Positions 36,104-45,548 of a stretch of 64,000 nucleotides of DNA are shown here, one piece after another (positions within the stretch are counted from its first letter, which is position 1; each line of letters begins with the position of its first letter). The notes under the pieces are model-generated. The model was not told the origin of the DNA, made no database searches, and worked only from the letters and a program-made list of their open reading frames with translations. The position numbers and the translations under genes are program-made. Origin of the DNA: Bernardetia sp963719525 (GTDB lineage: Bacteria > Bacteroidota > Bacteroidia > Cytophagales > Bernardetiaceae); NCBI GenBank assembly GCA_963719525.1, contig CAVRCG010000004.1:3348001-3412000 (forward strand). The letters are read 5' to 3'.

Positions 36104-39100
36104 CTACTCTTCCTCCAAATTTTTCACATTATCATCAGGGTGTTTGTCTATAAGGATATTTAAAGGATCAATTCCTGCTTTTACAGGTTTGCCTTTTACC
36201 TTGACTTTTATAGTTGTGTTTTCCTTCGTGATTTTGTGTTTCTCAAAATACAAAAGAGGAGCATATTTATAACCATTTTCGTCTGCTTTTTCTGGTTCTG
36301 CTCCATAAACTCCTACATCAATCCATTCGTTTAAAGGCAATTCAGTTTCTACTCCTAAAGAGTCGGCTATTGTCTTTTCACTAGAAATTTTTAATGTAAC
36401 TTCATACCTATCATTACCCAAATCGGTATAAGTTGCTTCTTCAGTTTTGTTTTCATAGAAAGTAATAGTTTCTATCAAATCGGTAATCAAATACTGCAAA
36501 GAGTCTGGCGTAACTGCTTTCAACTCGTTTGTTAAGTCTGTCGTAATTGGATAATTACCTTCACTAAATTTCCATTTGTTTAGATAGTTTTGAAGAGCTA
36601 AATTAATTTTATCTTCTCCAACATAATCCTGTAAAGCAAACATAACTAGCGAACCTTTACGATAATGAATATATTGCTGACCTTCTACCAAATCTAAAGG
36701 AAGTTCTTTTCTTCTTTCTCTACTTCTACCTCTCAAATAGCTATCAAGTTCATATTTTAAGAATTTCTGGAGCATTTCTTTTGGATATTTATTTTTCATA
36801 ACCATCAAAGCAGAATATTGAGAAAGCGTTTCGGAAAGCATTGTAGAACCCTGAACAGGAGCTTCTGTAGCCTGATGTCCCCACCATTGATGTGCCGTTT
36901 CGTGTGCCGTAACGTAATAATTCATATCAATATCATCTTGTTTCATGTCCAAAACAAAACCAATATCTTCCGAATAAGGAACCGTATTAGCAAACGATTG
37001 AGCAAAAGAACTATAACGAGGAAACTCAATGATACGCAACTGGCGATGTTGATACGCTCCAAAATTTTCAGAAAAATAAGTAAGTGCATCTTTCATTCCG
37101 TTCATCATTCTATCCAAATTAGCCGTATGTCCGTCGTGATAATAAATTTCCAAGTTCACTTCTTTACTTACCTCTTTTTTATTTCCACTTGTATCAGCTT
37201 TTAGAGTAATTTTATCTCTTAGTACTTCATACTTTCCAGACTGCATAGCATAAAAATTAACCATCGGAGCGTCCATTTTATAATGAAAATAACGTCTGTC
37301 GTTTTCCGTCCATTCCTTCTGTAAATACCCTGGTGCGATTGCAATTTGGTCAGGCGAAGTACTCATTACGATTTCAAAATCAATCATATCTGCATCATTT
37401 CCAAAGAGATTATGCGAATGATATTTTTTGTTATCACGAGCTGGCATACGTTCCCTTTCTGGCAAGCCGTATTCTTTTCGCTTGTCTTCATCTCCCATTT
37501 CGCCATCTTGACTATATCCTAAAGAAGGTAAATAACGATTATTAAAGAATGTTCCATTTTCAACTACATCGGTATTTCCACGACCTGTAACAAATCCCTT
37601 TGGTTCGAAAACCATTTTAAAATTAAGATTTATAGTTTCATTAGGTTGTAATGGCTTTGCAAGCGTGTATATTATGTAATCAAATTCTTTAAATTCTTCT
37701 TTTATGCCTGCTTCTTTTGAGAGTTTTAGATAATCAGTTCTTAGATTTCCTTGATCAGTTTTCTGAATATGAATATCTGAAATAGGTTTGTCTGTCTTGT
37801 TTTTTAAAGTAAAATAACCTTCTACAACTGCGTTTCTTTCTTCTGGAAAAATATCAACTTTCAGATTTGCTGCCGTAATTTTGGGTAATTCTACATCTTT
37901 ATACTTACTCAATGTATTTTCGAAAGCGACTTGTTTTTTCTCGTTTTCTACCGAATTAGTATATTTATTCAAAACATTTGTATTATAAAAAGCAAACGAA
38001 CCCAAAAACACAAGTGTTACAAAAGAAACAATTACTCCTGCTGTCCAAATTTTATTAGTCCTAAATTTGCCTATATCATAACGAGTTTTGAGATGAGTTT
38101 CTGTTCCTCTTACCGAGAAATAAATTGCCATAAACAGTAAAACAATACCAAACGTAATCCAATAGGCACTCATCCACGAAAACGGAGTTACGAAATGTCC
38201 GAAGCTATTCATATCTGAATAGGTTCCCAAGCTCATTCCACTTCCAAAGTGAAACAAAGGGTGTTCAACATCAAGATATCGTAAGAGTCCATCTACAATA
38301 AAAATGACAATCATGGTAGCAAATCCAATAAACTTATTATTGACCATTACTTGTACAAAAAGACCCAAAAGCGTGTAAATAATAAGCATGGAGAGCGTAT
38401 CGGTAAACATCGTCTTGAAGTACAAGCCAAGTTCGAAGTCATAATATCCTTTAAAAGCCTGTATCAAAACTCCTGTTAGAATAAGCATCAAAATCAAGAC
38501 AGAATACGACATAACAAGCGCAAAAAATTTACTTACAATTCCAATCCATGTTTTGGTAGGAAGTGCATCGACGATTAAATCCATGTGTGTATCACGCTCT
38601 TTCCAAACCAATTCTCCTGTATAAAAAACGGCAATAATCAAGAAAAATAGATTAAAATTATTTTGAATAAGTTCGATAACTGAATACGTTGTAGGAAAAG
38701 AATAAACGCCATACGTTCTGTTCATTTCTGTAGAAGCCGAAACGGTCATGAGCATTCCAGCAATAATAATGGCTAAAAAAGGAACTTCTTTAAAAAGTGT
38801 TTTGAAGTAAAAGAAAGTCAATTTCAATACGTGTTGAATAGTTGCTCCGAAGCCAAAATTTAGATTTGCTTTTGGCAAACTAGTAAGCGCAATTGGAGTA
38901 GCAGCCGTCTTTACTTCTGCTTTTGGCTTAAATAAACTCTGACGAACTACACGAAAAGCAAAGGCTTTATATAGAATAAACAGAGAAACAAAGGCAATAC
39001 CTATCCACAAAAGACGATTGTACAAGACAATGCCAGTTAATTGTATGGTCTGCGTATTTTTTTCTGCGATAGACCAGTATTCTGTTTGTCTCTGAACTGC

Positions 39101-39742
39101 CGAAATTCCAAAGGGATCTAACCAAGCTACAATATCTCTATATTCTAAAGAGTCAGAGAGTTGAAGTGCAACACTATAAAGTACCAAAAGTAAAATTCCT
39201 TGCGTATAAACCACTAACATTTTACGGCTCAATGCACCACCAGCAAACATAATTGTTCCACTAATAAAAAGATTAGTTACTCCAAAAAGTAAAAAAGGCT
39301 GTACATAATGCCAAAGATTAAACGGCAAGAAACGGTCAGCCTCAAAATAAGCCTTTGTATAACCTAATAGCATTCCAATTAAAGCACCACTAAAAACAAA
39401 CACCAAAACAATAAAAGAGCCTATAAAACGACCAAACAAATAATCTCGTTTTGTAATCGGCGTTGTAAATAACATAGAATGCGTTTTATGTTCAAAGTCA
39501 CGCAAAATTCCTACTCCCATAATAGCCGAAACTATCATACTAAAAAAGGCTGTAATGATAAGAACAATAGTAGTAATCGTAGTAGGTGCATTGATTTTGA
39601 CCTGTCCTGCAGCTCCTCCAATCTGTACGACATCACTCGCCATAGCTGTAAGAGAAAGCAATAAAAGAATAGAAAAATAGATGTAAGTGGCAGGACGTTT
39701 GAGCCTGTATTTGAGTTCGAAACGAATGACTTCTAGTAACAT
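36104..39742 (-). CDS. ABC-2 permease fused to M1 family aminopeptidase
   Basis: The start at 39742 (MLLEVIRFELKYRLKRP) is chosen; the frame before it is a repetitive CCCATTTCC tract. The protein has about 1212 residues. The first 600 contain two sets of hydrophobic helices, each with the look of an ABC-2 permease (for example TTITTIVLIITAFFSMIVSA, and the second block with FNLFFLIIAVFYTGELVWKE). The rest is a large exported M1 peptidase domain: HETAHQWWGHQ, with the E ligand in STMLSETLSQYSALMV, about residue 940-965. So a membrane permease carries its own zinc peptidase outside. The adjacent ATPase gene (39832-40742) is the likely energy partner. This fusion family is annotated in Bacteroidota but its substrate is unknown. 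Confidence 0.9.
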   Translation of the reverse strand: MLLEVIRFELKYRLKRPATYIYFSILLLLSLTAMASDVVQIGGAAGQVKINAPTTITTIVLIITAFFSMIVSAIMGVGILRDFEHKTHSMLFTTPITKRDYLFGRFIGSFIVLVFVFSGALIGMLLGYTKAYFEADRFLPFNLWHYVQPFLLFGVTNLFISGTIMFAGGALSRKMLVVYTQGILLLVLYSVALQLSDSLEYRDIVAWLDPFGISAVQRQTEYWSIAEKNTQTIQLTGIVLYNRLLWIGIAFVSLFILYKAFAFRVVRQSLFKPKAEVKTAATPIALTSLPKANLNFGFGATIQHVLKLTFFYFKTLFKEVPFLAIIIAGMLMTVSASTEMNRTYGVYSFPTTYSVIELIQNNFNLFFLIIAVFYTGELVWKERDTHMDLIVDALPTKTWIGIVSKFFALVMSYSVLILMLILTGVLIQAFKGYYDFELGLYFKTMFTDTLSMLIIYTLLGLFVQVMVNNKFIGFATMIVIFIVDGLLRYLDVEHPLFHFGSGMSLGTYSDMNSFGHFVTPFSWMSAYWITFGIVLLFMAIYFSVRGTETHLKTRYDIGKFRTNKIWTAGVIVSFVTLVFLGSFAFYNTNVLNKYTNSVENEKKQVAFENTLSKYKDVELPKITAANLKVDIFPEERNAVVEGYFTLKNKTDKPISDIHIQKTDQGNLRTDYLKLSKEAGIKEEFKEFDYIIYTLAKPLQPNETINLNFKMVFEPKGFVTGRGNTDVVENGTFFNNRYLPSLGYSQDGEMGDEDKRKEYGLPERERMPARDNKKYHSHNLFGNDADMIDFEIVMSTSPDQIAIAPGYLQKEWTENDRRYFHYKMDAPMVNFYAMQSGKYEVLRDKITLKADTSGNKKEVSKEVNLEIYYHDGHTANLDRMMNGMKDALTYFSENFGAYQHRQLRIIEFPRYSSFAQSFANTVPYSEDIGFVLDMKQDDIDMNYYVTAHETAHQWWGHQATEAPVQGSTMLSETLSQYSALMVMKNKYPKEMLQKFLKYELDSYLRGRSRERRKELPLDLVEGQQYIHYRKGSLVMFALQDYVGEDKINLALQNYLNKWKFSEGNYPITTDLTNELKAVTPDSLQYLITDLIETITFYENKTEEATYTDLGNDRYEVTLKISSEKTIADSLGVETELPLNEWIDVGVYGAEPEKADENGYKYAPLLYFEKHKITKENTTIKVKVKGKPVKAGIDPLNILIDKHPDDNVKNLEEE

Positions 39743-39831
39743 GGAAATGGGAGTTAGGAAATGGGGCTTGGGAAATGGGAAGTAGGAATTAGAGAATGAA
39801 AGTTTCAATGAAATTGCATTTCAACTGGTAA

Positions 39832-40742
39832 CTATTTACTGGTAACTGGTAACTGACTATTAGTGATTGTTTGAAAATAAACATCTTCCAAATCAGCTTC
39901 TACAATTTCGAAACCTTCTTCGGGTTGGGATTCTGAAAAGACATGAATTACTGGTTTTCCTGCACTCATTCTGTCTGAAATTACACTCATTCGTTTTTGA
40001 TATGATTCTACTTCACTTCTTTCTATTCGTTTTCTCCAAACTTTGTTTTGCAGACTTTCAATCGCTCTAAGTGGATGAACTTGTAACAATACTTCTCCTT
40101 TGTTGATAATTGCCATATCGGTACAAAGTTCTTTTACGTCATCTACAATATGTGTTGAAAGAATTACGATTGTATTTTCTCCTAGCTCGCTCAAAAGATT
40201 ATGAAAACGGTTTCGCTCTGCTGGGTCTAGTCCTGCTGTTGGTTCATCTACAATAATGAGTTCTGGATTGGCAAGAAGTGCTTGTGCAATTCCGAAACGC
40301 TGCTTCATTCCTCCACTAAAACCTCCTAGATTTTTCTTTCTTTTATCATACAAATTTGTCTTGTTTAGAAGTGCCATCACTACTTCTTTCCTTTCTGACC
40401 TGTTTGTAATTCCTTTCAATACTGCCAAATGGTCTAACAAAACTTCTGCACTTACCTTTGGATAAACACCAAACTCTTGTGGCAAATAACCTACAATTGA
40501 ACGAACTTTATCTTTCTGTTCTAAAACATTTATTTCTCCTTTGCTTTTTTGAGAACCTGTAAACGTAATTGTTCCACTATCTGCTTCTTGTAATGTAGCG
40601 ATAGTTCGCATCAATGAAGATTTTCCTGCTCCATTGGTGCTAGAAGTCCAAACATTCCTTTGTTTATGGTAAGTGAAACATCGGTAAGTGCTTGTACACC
40701 GTTTGCGTAAGTTTTATTGAGATTTTTGATTATTAATTGCAT
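39832..40742 (-). pseudogene. ABC transporter ATPase, one-base deletion at Walker A
   Basis: It would power the adjacent permease/M1 fusion. The repaired protein has about 303 residues: MQLIIKNLNKTYANGVQALT at the start, then GLLAPNGAGKSSLMRTIATL once the missing A at 40634-40635 (plus strand) is restored, the signature GGFSGGMKQRFGIAQALLANP near residue 145, and Walker B LIIVDEPTAGLDP near 168. The H-loop is ILSTHIVDDV near 195. The C-terminus (about 225-303) is an extension, ending NSQLPVTSK, which is encoded by an ACTGGTA-type intergenic repeat, so the gene runs into simple-sequence DNA. It overlaps nothing and ends 90 bp before the permease start. Confidence 0.9.
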
Positions 40743-40962
40743 ATAAAAGTAGTTGGGTTAGTGAAGAATGCTTTTTTTATAGTCTTTTTAATAGAGCTTA
40801 ATTTCTTCAACAGGTTGCATAATAGATCTAAAAATTACATTTTTTAAGAAATTTTTAATTATTTCCTAACAAGGTTATTAAAAATTTTAGGGTTTAAATA
40901 AACAATATGAGCGACATTCTAAAATAGAAAGATTGCTGCCAAATTTTATTCTGTGCAATCGT

Positions 40963-41009
40963 CTTTTTTCCATAAAATAGTGTTTGCAAGCCCTATTTTA
41001 TGGAAAAAG
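40963..41009. repeat. CCATAG/TTTGCAAA family hairpin (copy 2)
   Basis: CTTTTTTCCATAAAATAG pairs with CTATTTTATGGAAAAAG around TGTTTGCAAGCC, so the arms differ from the 54-bp palindrome but keep TTTTTCCAT ends and the TTTGCAAG centre. Confidence 0.75.
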
Positions 41010-41111
41010 CAAACTATTATTTTGTTAAAAACAAGTTCATATACGGAATTTGCAAAATGTTACTCATATTGACTATTGTAATCAGTAAGTTATATAAAAT
41101 ACAAAACAGTC

Positions 41112-41161
41112 TTATTTTTCCATAGCATTAGGTTTGCAAACCTAGTGCTACGGAAAAATAA
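41112..41161. repeat. CCATAG/TTTGCAAA family palindrome (copy 3)
   Basis: TTATTTTTCCATAGCATTAG and its near-perfect complement meet at GGTTTGCAAACC. It differs from 32535-32588 by two G-U-type changes and the ends. Confidence 0.8.
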
Positions 41162-41376
41162 CAGTACTAAATCAACCGTAATACTTCAATATTAAAAGTG
41201 AAAACTATACTATTTAGTATTTTCTACGTTTTAATAGAAAGAAGAATCTATAGTCAAATTTTTGGTTGTGTAATAAAATTATGTTTTATACCAGAAAATT
41301 CAACTTGATAAATTAAATTGTTTGACGTAGAGGTTTCTTCTGTTTTTCTAATTCTATCCTAACTACTCATCTAATT

Positions 41377-43404
41377 ATGATTTCTATGAAAAATAACTTT
41401 TTTTTCAATAAAGACCTAAGGAAAAATTACGGCATTACAAAATTTAGTTTGTTTGCTATCTTTACTCTTTTTCTTATAAATACAAGTTGTCAGAACACTA
41501 CTCCCAATTCGGAAAACAGTACTATTTTGGTTGATGAAGATCAAAATGGTAATGAAAGTTTGGGGAATAATTCTAGTTCTGATTCACAATCTAATTCTTT
41601 ACGACCTTATTCAGACCAAGATAATAGCATAAAAAGTGAAGGCGATAGAGCTAGGGACAATTTTTTAGCTGATGATAATTCAACAAATAGTTCTGAGAGT
41701 AATCTTAATTCAGAAACTTCTAATTCGTTTACGAAGCAAGATTCACTAGAGTTTTTCAAACGTTTTTCTCCCAAAACGCAAACCTTTGTTATGGAGTTCG
41801 ATAAAGACCAACATATTTTTGGAGAAAAAGGAACACACATTTCTGTACCCAAAAACTCATTTGTTTTTGAAGACGGAACGCCAGTAACAGCAGAAGTAAA
41901 GGTAGAACTAAAGGAATTTTACAGCAAAAAAACAATGCTTTTAGCAGGATTAGCAACACAAACACGAAATGGATTTTTGGAAAGTGGTGGAATGGTTCAT
42001 ATTCAAGCTACTTCGGAAGGCAGGAAAGTAAAACTCAAAAAAGAAATTGTTATCGAAATGCCTACGCAAAATACAAAGGTTAGCAATCAAGAAGGAATGA
42101 AAGTTTATTTTGCTTCAAACGGTTCGAATGCTAGTTTTAACAGTTCCTTAGATGCAAACTCACCTTCAAATCCTCCTACTGTTTGGCGAACTAATGGAAC
42201 TGCTATCGATATGCAAGTTCCAGTAAAAGATTACATAAGATGGAAATATTTAGGAAAGCAGATGCACAAAAATCAGTTGCAAGCCGATACAATTTGTGAG
42301 TGTGCCGATGTGTCTTTAGTCTATGAAAAAATAGAACCGTTGTCAAAATCTATTGACTATAAAGTTGATTTTACGCATCAAGAAAAACAATCTATTTTCC
42401 CAAAATCTCAAAAAAATATTGAAAAAATAAAAAAGTCAAAACAGCAATTTTTTCCTTTACAAGGTTCACAAAATATACGAATAGTAGGAAACGCAACTAG
42501 TCTAGTTTATGATTTTTATAGTTTGCAGGAGGAAGAAACCTATTTTTATGATACCATAAAAGTTGCTTTTGAAATTGATGAATTCAGAACAGGAACTGTA
42601 GTTGAACGTCTGGAAAGTACACATAACGCACTCAAAAAATATACAACCCAAACAAGTATTCGTCCGAATAGTGGTGTTTTCTTGACAGCAGAATTATTAG
42701 AAAGAGATATTTGTCAGCAATCTAAAAAGCGTTTTTTCTTGCAATCTCTCAACGCTGCTTCTAGAGTTTTGCCAGAAGCAGAAAACAGTAAAAACGAGTG
42801 GAAAAGAATCCAGAACGGAACAGAAGAAATCCAAAAACTATCGTATGAAAAAAGAGATAAAGCAATTATGATTTGGACAGGAATAATTCGCACAGCAAAA
42901 TCAAAATACAATAATGAAAATTATTACGAAGGAGAAGGTCGCACTTATCAAAAATATATAGATGAAGAATTGAAGAGAGAATTTGAAGTAGCCAATCTAA
43001 ATTATGCCAAATGGTTGGAAGACCAAGCAAGGAATAATCCTAATTTTGATGAAGCAAAAATGACAAATTATGTCCTCAAAACAAAAGAGTTAGGTTGGAT
43101 TAATTGTGATAGATTTAATGGAGTTGCAGAAAACCAAAAGACCGACCTTATCGTAAAAACAAAAATCCCAGCAACATTAATTTTTAATAGAATGAATGCA
43201 CTTATGAGAAGTAGTGAACATGCAAAAGGAGTGCAGTTTGCCAAAATTCCGAAAGGAGAAAAAGTTACTTTGTTTAGTGTCAAAAAAGAAGATGGAAAAC
43301 TTTTTATGGCATTATACGAAACCACAACAGGAAACGAAACTCTAGAAATTGAATATGAAGAAGTGAGTTTTCAAGAAATGCAAGACAAATTGGAGTATCT
43401 CTAA
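41377..43404 (+). CDS. large lipoprotein of unknown function
   Basis: The 675-residue protein has an N-terminal signal whose lipobox is INTSC (Cys about residue 38), then a Ser/Asn-rich linker to about residue 115. Residues 115-250 carry FVMEFDKDQHIFGEKGTHIS and TPVTAEVKVELKEFYSKKTM, then GGMVHIQATSEGRKVKLKK, a beta-rich domain I associate with Bacteroidota lipoproteins of the gliding and T9SS-rich group (recall, not a named family). The remainder has no known motif. An alternative start is the ATG at 41386. It is followed by a GTTGTTGATATTTTAGCG-type hairpin. Confidence 0.65.
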   Translation: MISMKNNFFFNKDLRKNYGITKFSLFAIFTLFLINTSCQNTTPNSENSTILVDEDQNGNESLGNNSSSDSQSNSLRPYSDQDNSIKSEGDRARDNFLADDNSTNSSESNLNSETSNSFTKQDSLEFFKRFSPKTQTFVMEFDKDQHIFGEKGTHISVPKNSFVFEDGTPVTAEVKVELKEFYSKKTMLLAGLATQTRNGFLESGGMVHIQATSEGRKVKLKKEIVIEMPTQNTKVSNQEGMKVYFASNGSNASFNSSLDANSPSNPPTVWRTNGTAIDMQVPVKDYIRWKYLGKQMHKNQLQADTICECADVSLVYEKIEPLSKSIDYKVDFTHQEKQSIFPKSQKNIEKIKKSKQQFFPLQGSQNIRIVGNATSLVYDFYSLQEEETYFYDTIKVAFEIDEFRTGTVVERLESTHNALKKYTTQTSIRPNSGVFLTAELLERDICQQSKKRFFLQSLNAASRVLPEAENSKNEWKRIQNGTEEIQKLSYEKRDKAIMIWTGIIRTAKSKYNNENYYEGEGRTYQKYIDEELKREFEVANLNYAKWLEDQARNNPNFDEAKMTNYVLKTKELGWINCDRFNGVAENQKTDLIVKTKIPATLIFNRMNALMRSSEHAKGVQFAKIPKGEKVTLFSVKKEDGKLFMALYETTTGNETLEIEYEEVSFQEMQDKLEYL

Positions 43405-43989
43405 TTTTAAATGCCGTTGTTGATATTTTAGCGAATCAACAACAGAATAAACTATCAATATGAGTGAAATTTCTAAGTAAACAAATAGTTGCCAAATTTT
43501 ATTCTGTGTAATCGTCTTTTTTCGGTTGTGTAGTAAAATTATCTTCGCTGTTCTTCGAAATGTGTTTCACACCAAAAAAGTCAATTTGATAAATCAAATT
43601 AGCTTCGCTGCTTTTCAGGTGCTACGTTTAAATGACGTAGAGGCTTGATTTATCAAGTCGAAAAAACTATTATTTTGTCGAAAACAAGTTTATTATGCAG
43701 AAATTGAAAAATGTCACTCCTATTGAACTATCATATCTTTCTATAACATTACCAAATTACCTACTCCTCTCTTTAATTTTGAATTTTGTCTTTTTATTGT
43801 TATTTTTTTGGTAAATTTGTAAATTATATATCCAAATGTAGCTTACTCTTTAGAGTGAGAAAATGTACCGAATGCTTTAGCTTTCGAAATACAAAAATAT
43901 ACTATCCTAAAAACAATTTACAATTATTGATTTATATTAATTTTGTATCAAAAGACCTAACAAAACCCACTAAGAAAACATAAAACACT
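43405..43989. other. intergenic region with hairpin and TTTATCAA repeats
   Basis: It contains a degenerate GTTGTTGAT hairpin (43413-43443), the repeat at 43583-43658 and AT-rich DNA. An open frame at 43786-43983 looks random. No promoter match for the E2 gene was seen. Confidence 0.45.
43583..43658. repeat. TTTATCAA interspersed element (copy 4, most complete)
   Basis: AATTTGATAAATCAAATT, then AGCTTCGCTGCTTTTCAGG, GCTACGTTTAAATGACGTAG and CTTGATTTATCAAG follow in order. The outer units are palindromes and the middle one a hairpin, so the whole can fold as a cloverleaf-like cluster. Related copies are at 17356, 21238 and 28840-28908; the GCTTCGCTGC part also occurs at 61222. Confidence 0.7.
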
Positions 43990-45378
43990 ATGGCTAAAAT
44001 AGAAATGGTAATGCCCAAAATGGGCGAAAGCGTAATGGAAGGCACAATCCTAACTTGGCTGAAAAGTGTAGGAGATGCAATTGAACAAGATGAATCGGTT
44101 TTGGAAGTAGCCACCGATAAGGTAGATACCGAAGTTCCAGCAACACATGCAGGTACGCTTATTGAAATACTAGCGCAAGAAGGTGATGTAGTACAAGTAG
44201 GTGCGACAATCGCAGTCATTGAAACAGAAGTAAATGCAGCAAATGGAAACACTCCAAGTTCTCAAACGCCTATCAAAGAAGACAAAGAAACAAAAACAGA
44301 AGAACGTGTTTTAGAAACCGTTTCTTCAAATGGAAGTAACGGAAATGGAGCTGCTCATCAATCCGATTTTGTTACAGCAACTCGTTTTTATTCTCCTTTA
44401 GTTATGTCGATTGCAAAAGAAGAAAAAGTTTCGGTTTCAGAGTTAGAAACTATTGAAGGAACAGGTTTGGAAGGACGTGTTACCAAAAATGATATGTTTT
44501 CTTTTCTGAAAGATAGAAAAGAAAATGGTAATGGCTCACAGACTGCCGTTTTAGCTCCTGCTCAACAAAAGATTGAAGTAAAAGAACAAAGACAGCAACC
44601 AGCTCAACAAGCAGCTCAACAAGAGAATAAGAAAATTGAGCAATTACAGCCTGTAAAATCATACAGTAATGATATTGAGGTAGTAGAAATGGACAGAATG
44701 CGTAAAATGATTGCCCAAAGAATGGTTGATTCAAAACGTATTTCTCCACATGTTACTTCGTTTATTGAAGCCGATGTTACGAATCTTGTAAATTGGAGAA
44801 ATAAATGGAAAAGAATAGTCAAAGACCGTGACGGATTAGCTCTTACTTTTACGCCTCTTTTTGTAGAAGCTGTTGCAAAGGCAATTCAAGACTTTCCAAA
44901 AATTAACTGTTCGGTAGAGGGCGATAAAATATTGATGAAAAAAGGGATTCATGTAGGAATTGCTGTTGCACTTTCAAATGATAATCTGATCGTTCCAGTT
45001 ATCAGAAATACAAACGAACTCAACCTTTTAGGAATTACTAAAAAAGTATCAGAGCTGGTGGACAAAGCAAGAAATAACAAACTTTCGCCAGATGATTTAT
45101 CAGGTGGAACCTATACGCTTTCAAATATTGGTTCTTTTGGAAATATGCTCGGAACGCCAATTATTATGCAGCCACAAGTTGCCATTATGTCTGTCGGTGC
45201 GATTGTCAAAAAACCTGCTGTTGTAGAAACCGAACACGGAGATATGATCGGAATTCGTCACATGATGTATCTTTCTCATTCTTACGACCATAGAGTTGTA
45301 GATGGTGGACTGGGTGGAAAGTTTGTGAGAAGAGTAGCCGATTATTTAGAGAATTTTGATGTCAATACTACTATTTAG
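43990..45378 (+). CDS. 2-oxoacid dehydrogenase E2 (dihydrolipoyl acyltransferase)
   Basis: E2 is the core of pyruvate, 2-oxoglutarate or branched-chain 2-oxoacid dehydrogenase; it transfers the acyl group from lipoamide to CoA. The 462-residue protein has one lipoyl domain with ATDKVDTEVPA (modified Lys near 43), a peripheral-subunit binding domain (about 135-175, LEGRVTKNDM), a Gln/Ala linker and the catalytic domain with SYDHRVVDGG near residue 437. The start MAKIEMVMPKMGESVMEGTI is typical of branched-chain or generic acyl E2. E1 and E3 genes are not nearby, so the substrate is not fixed. A palindromic terminator follows. Confidence 0.93.
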   Translation: MAKIEMVMPKMGESVMEGTILTWLKSVGDAIEQDESVLEVATDKVDTEVPATHAGTLIEILAQEGDVVQVGATIAVIETEVNAANGNTPSSQTPIKEDKETKTEERVLETVSSNGSNGNGAAHQSDFVTATRFYSPLVMSIAKEEKVSVSELETIEGTGLEGRVTKNDMFSFLKDRKENGNGSQTAVLAPAQQKIEVKEQRQQPAQQAAQQENKKIEQLQPVKSYSNDIEVVEMDRMRKMIAQRMVDSKRISPHVTSFIEADVTNLVNWRNKWKRIVKDRDGLALTFTPLFVEAVAKAIQDFPKINCSVEGDKILMKKGIHVGIAVALSNDNLIVPVIRNTNELNLLGITKKVSELVDKARNNKLSPDDLSGGTYTLSNIGSFGNMLGTPIIMQPQVAIMSVGAIVKKPAVVETEHGDMIGIRHMMYLSHSYDHRVVDGGLGGKFVRRVADYLENFDVNTTI

Positions 45379-45395
45379 TGGTAAGTTGTAAGTGT

Positions 45396-45435
45396 AAAAG
45401 GCATTGAATTAAATTTAATTCAATGCCTTTTTTTT
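45396..45435 (+). terminator. terminator after the E2 gene
   Basis: GGCATTGAATTAAA and TTTAATTCAATGCC form a perfect palindromic stem with T run. A related stem (47371-47411) follows the next two genes. Confidence 0.85.
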
Positions 45436-45548
45436 GTTTAGTTTACTGTTCTAACCTTCATAAAAAAGAATCCACTATTTATGGAAAATGGGTTGTCTTT
45501 CTCTATAATTTTAACTAAATTATAGTTTATAACATTTAATTTTTACTT

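Larger units (their letters stand above)
40743..41376. other. intergenic region with two palindromes
   Basis: AT-rich; carries the hairpins listed at 40963-41009 and 41112-41161 and a degenerate TTTATCAA element near 41298-41330 (CAACTTGATAAATTAAATTG, then GACGTAGAGG). No open frame or clear promoter for the lipoprotein gene was seen. Confidence 0.5.

Noticed and set aside
43786..43983. 65-codon plus-strand frame before the E2 gene
   Set aside because: Random composition, no start context, inside a repeat-rich gap.
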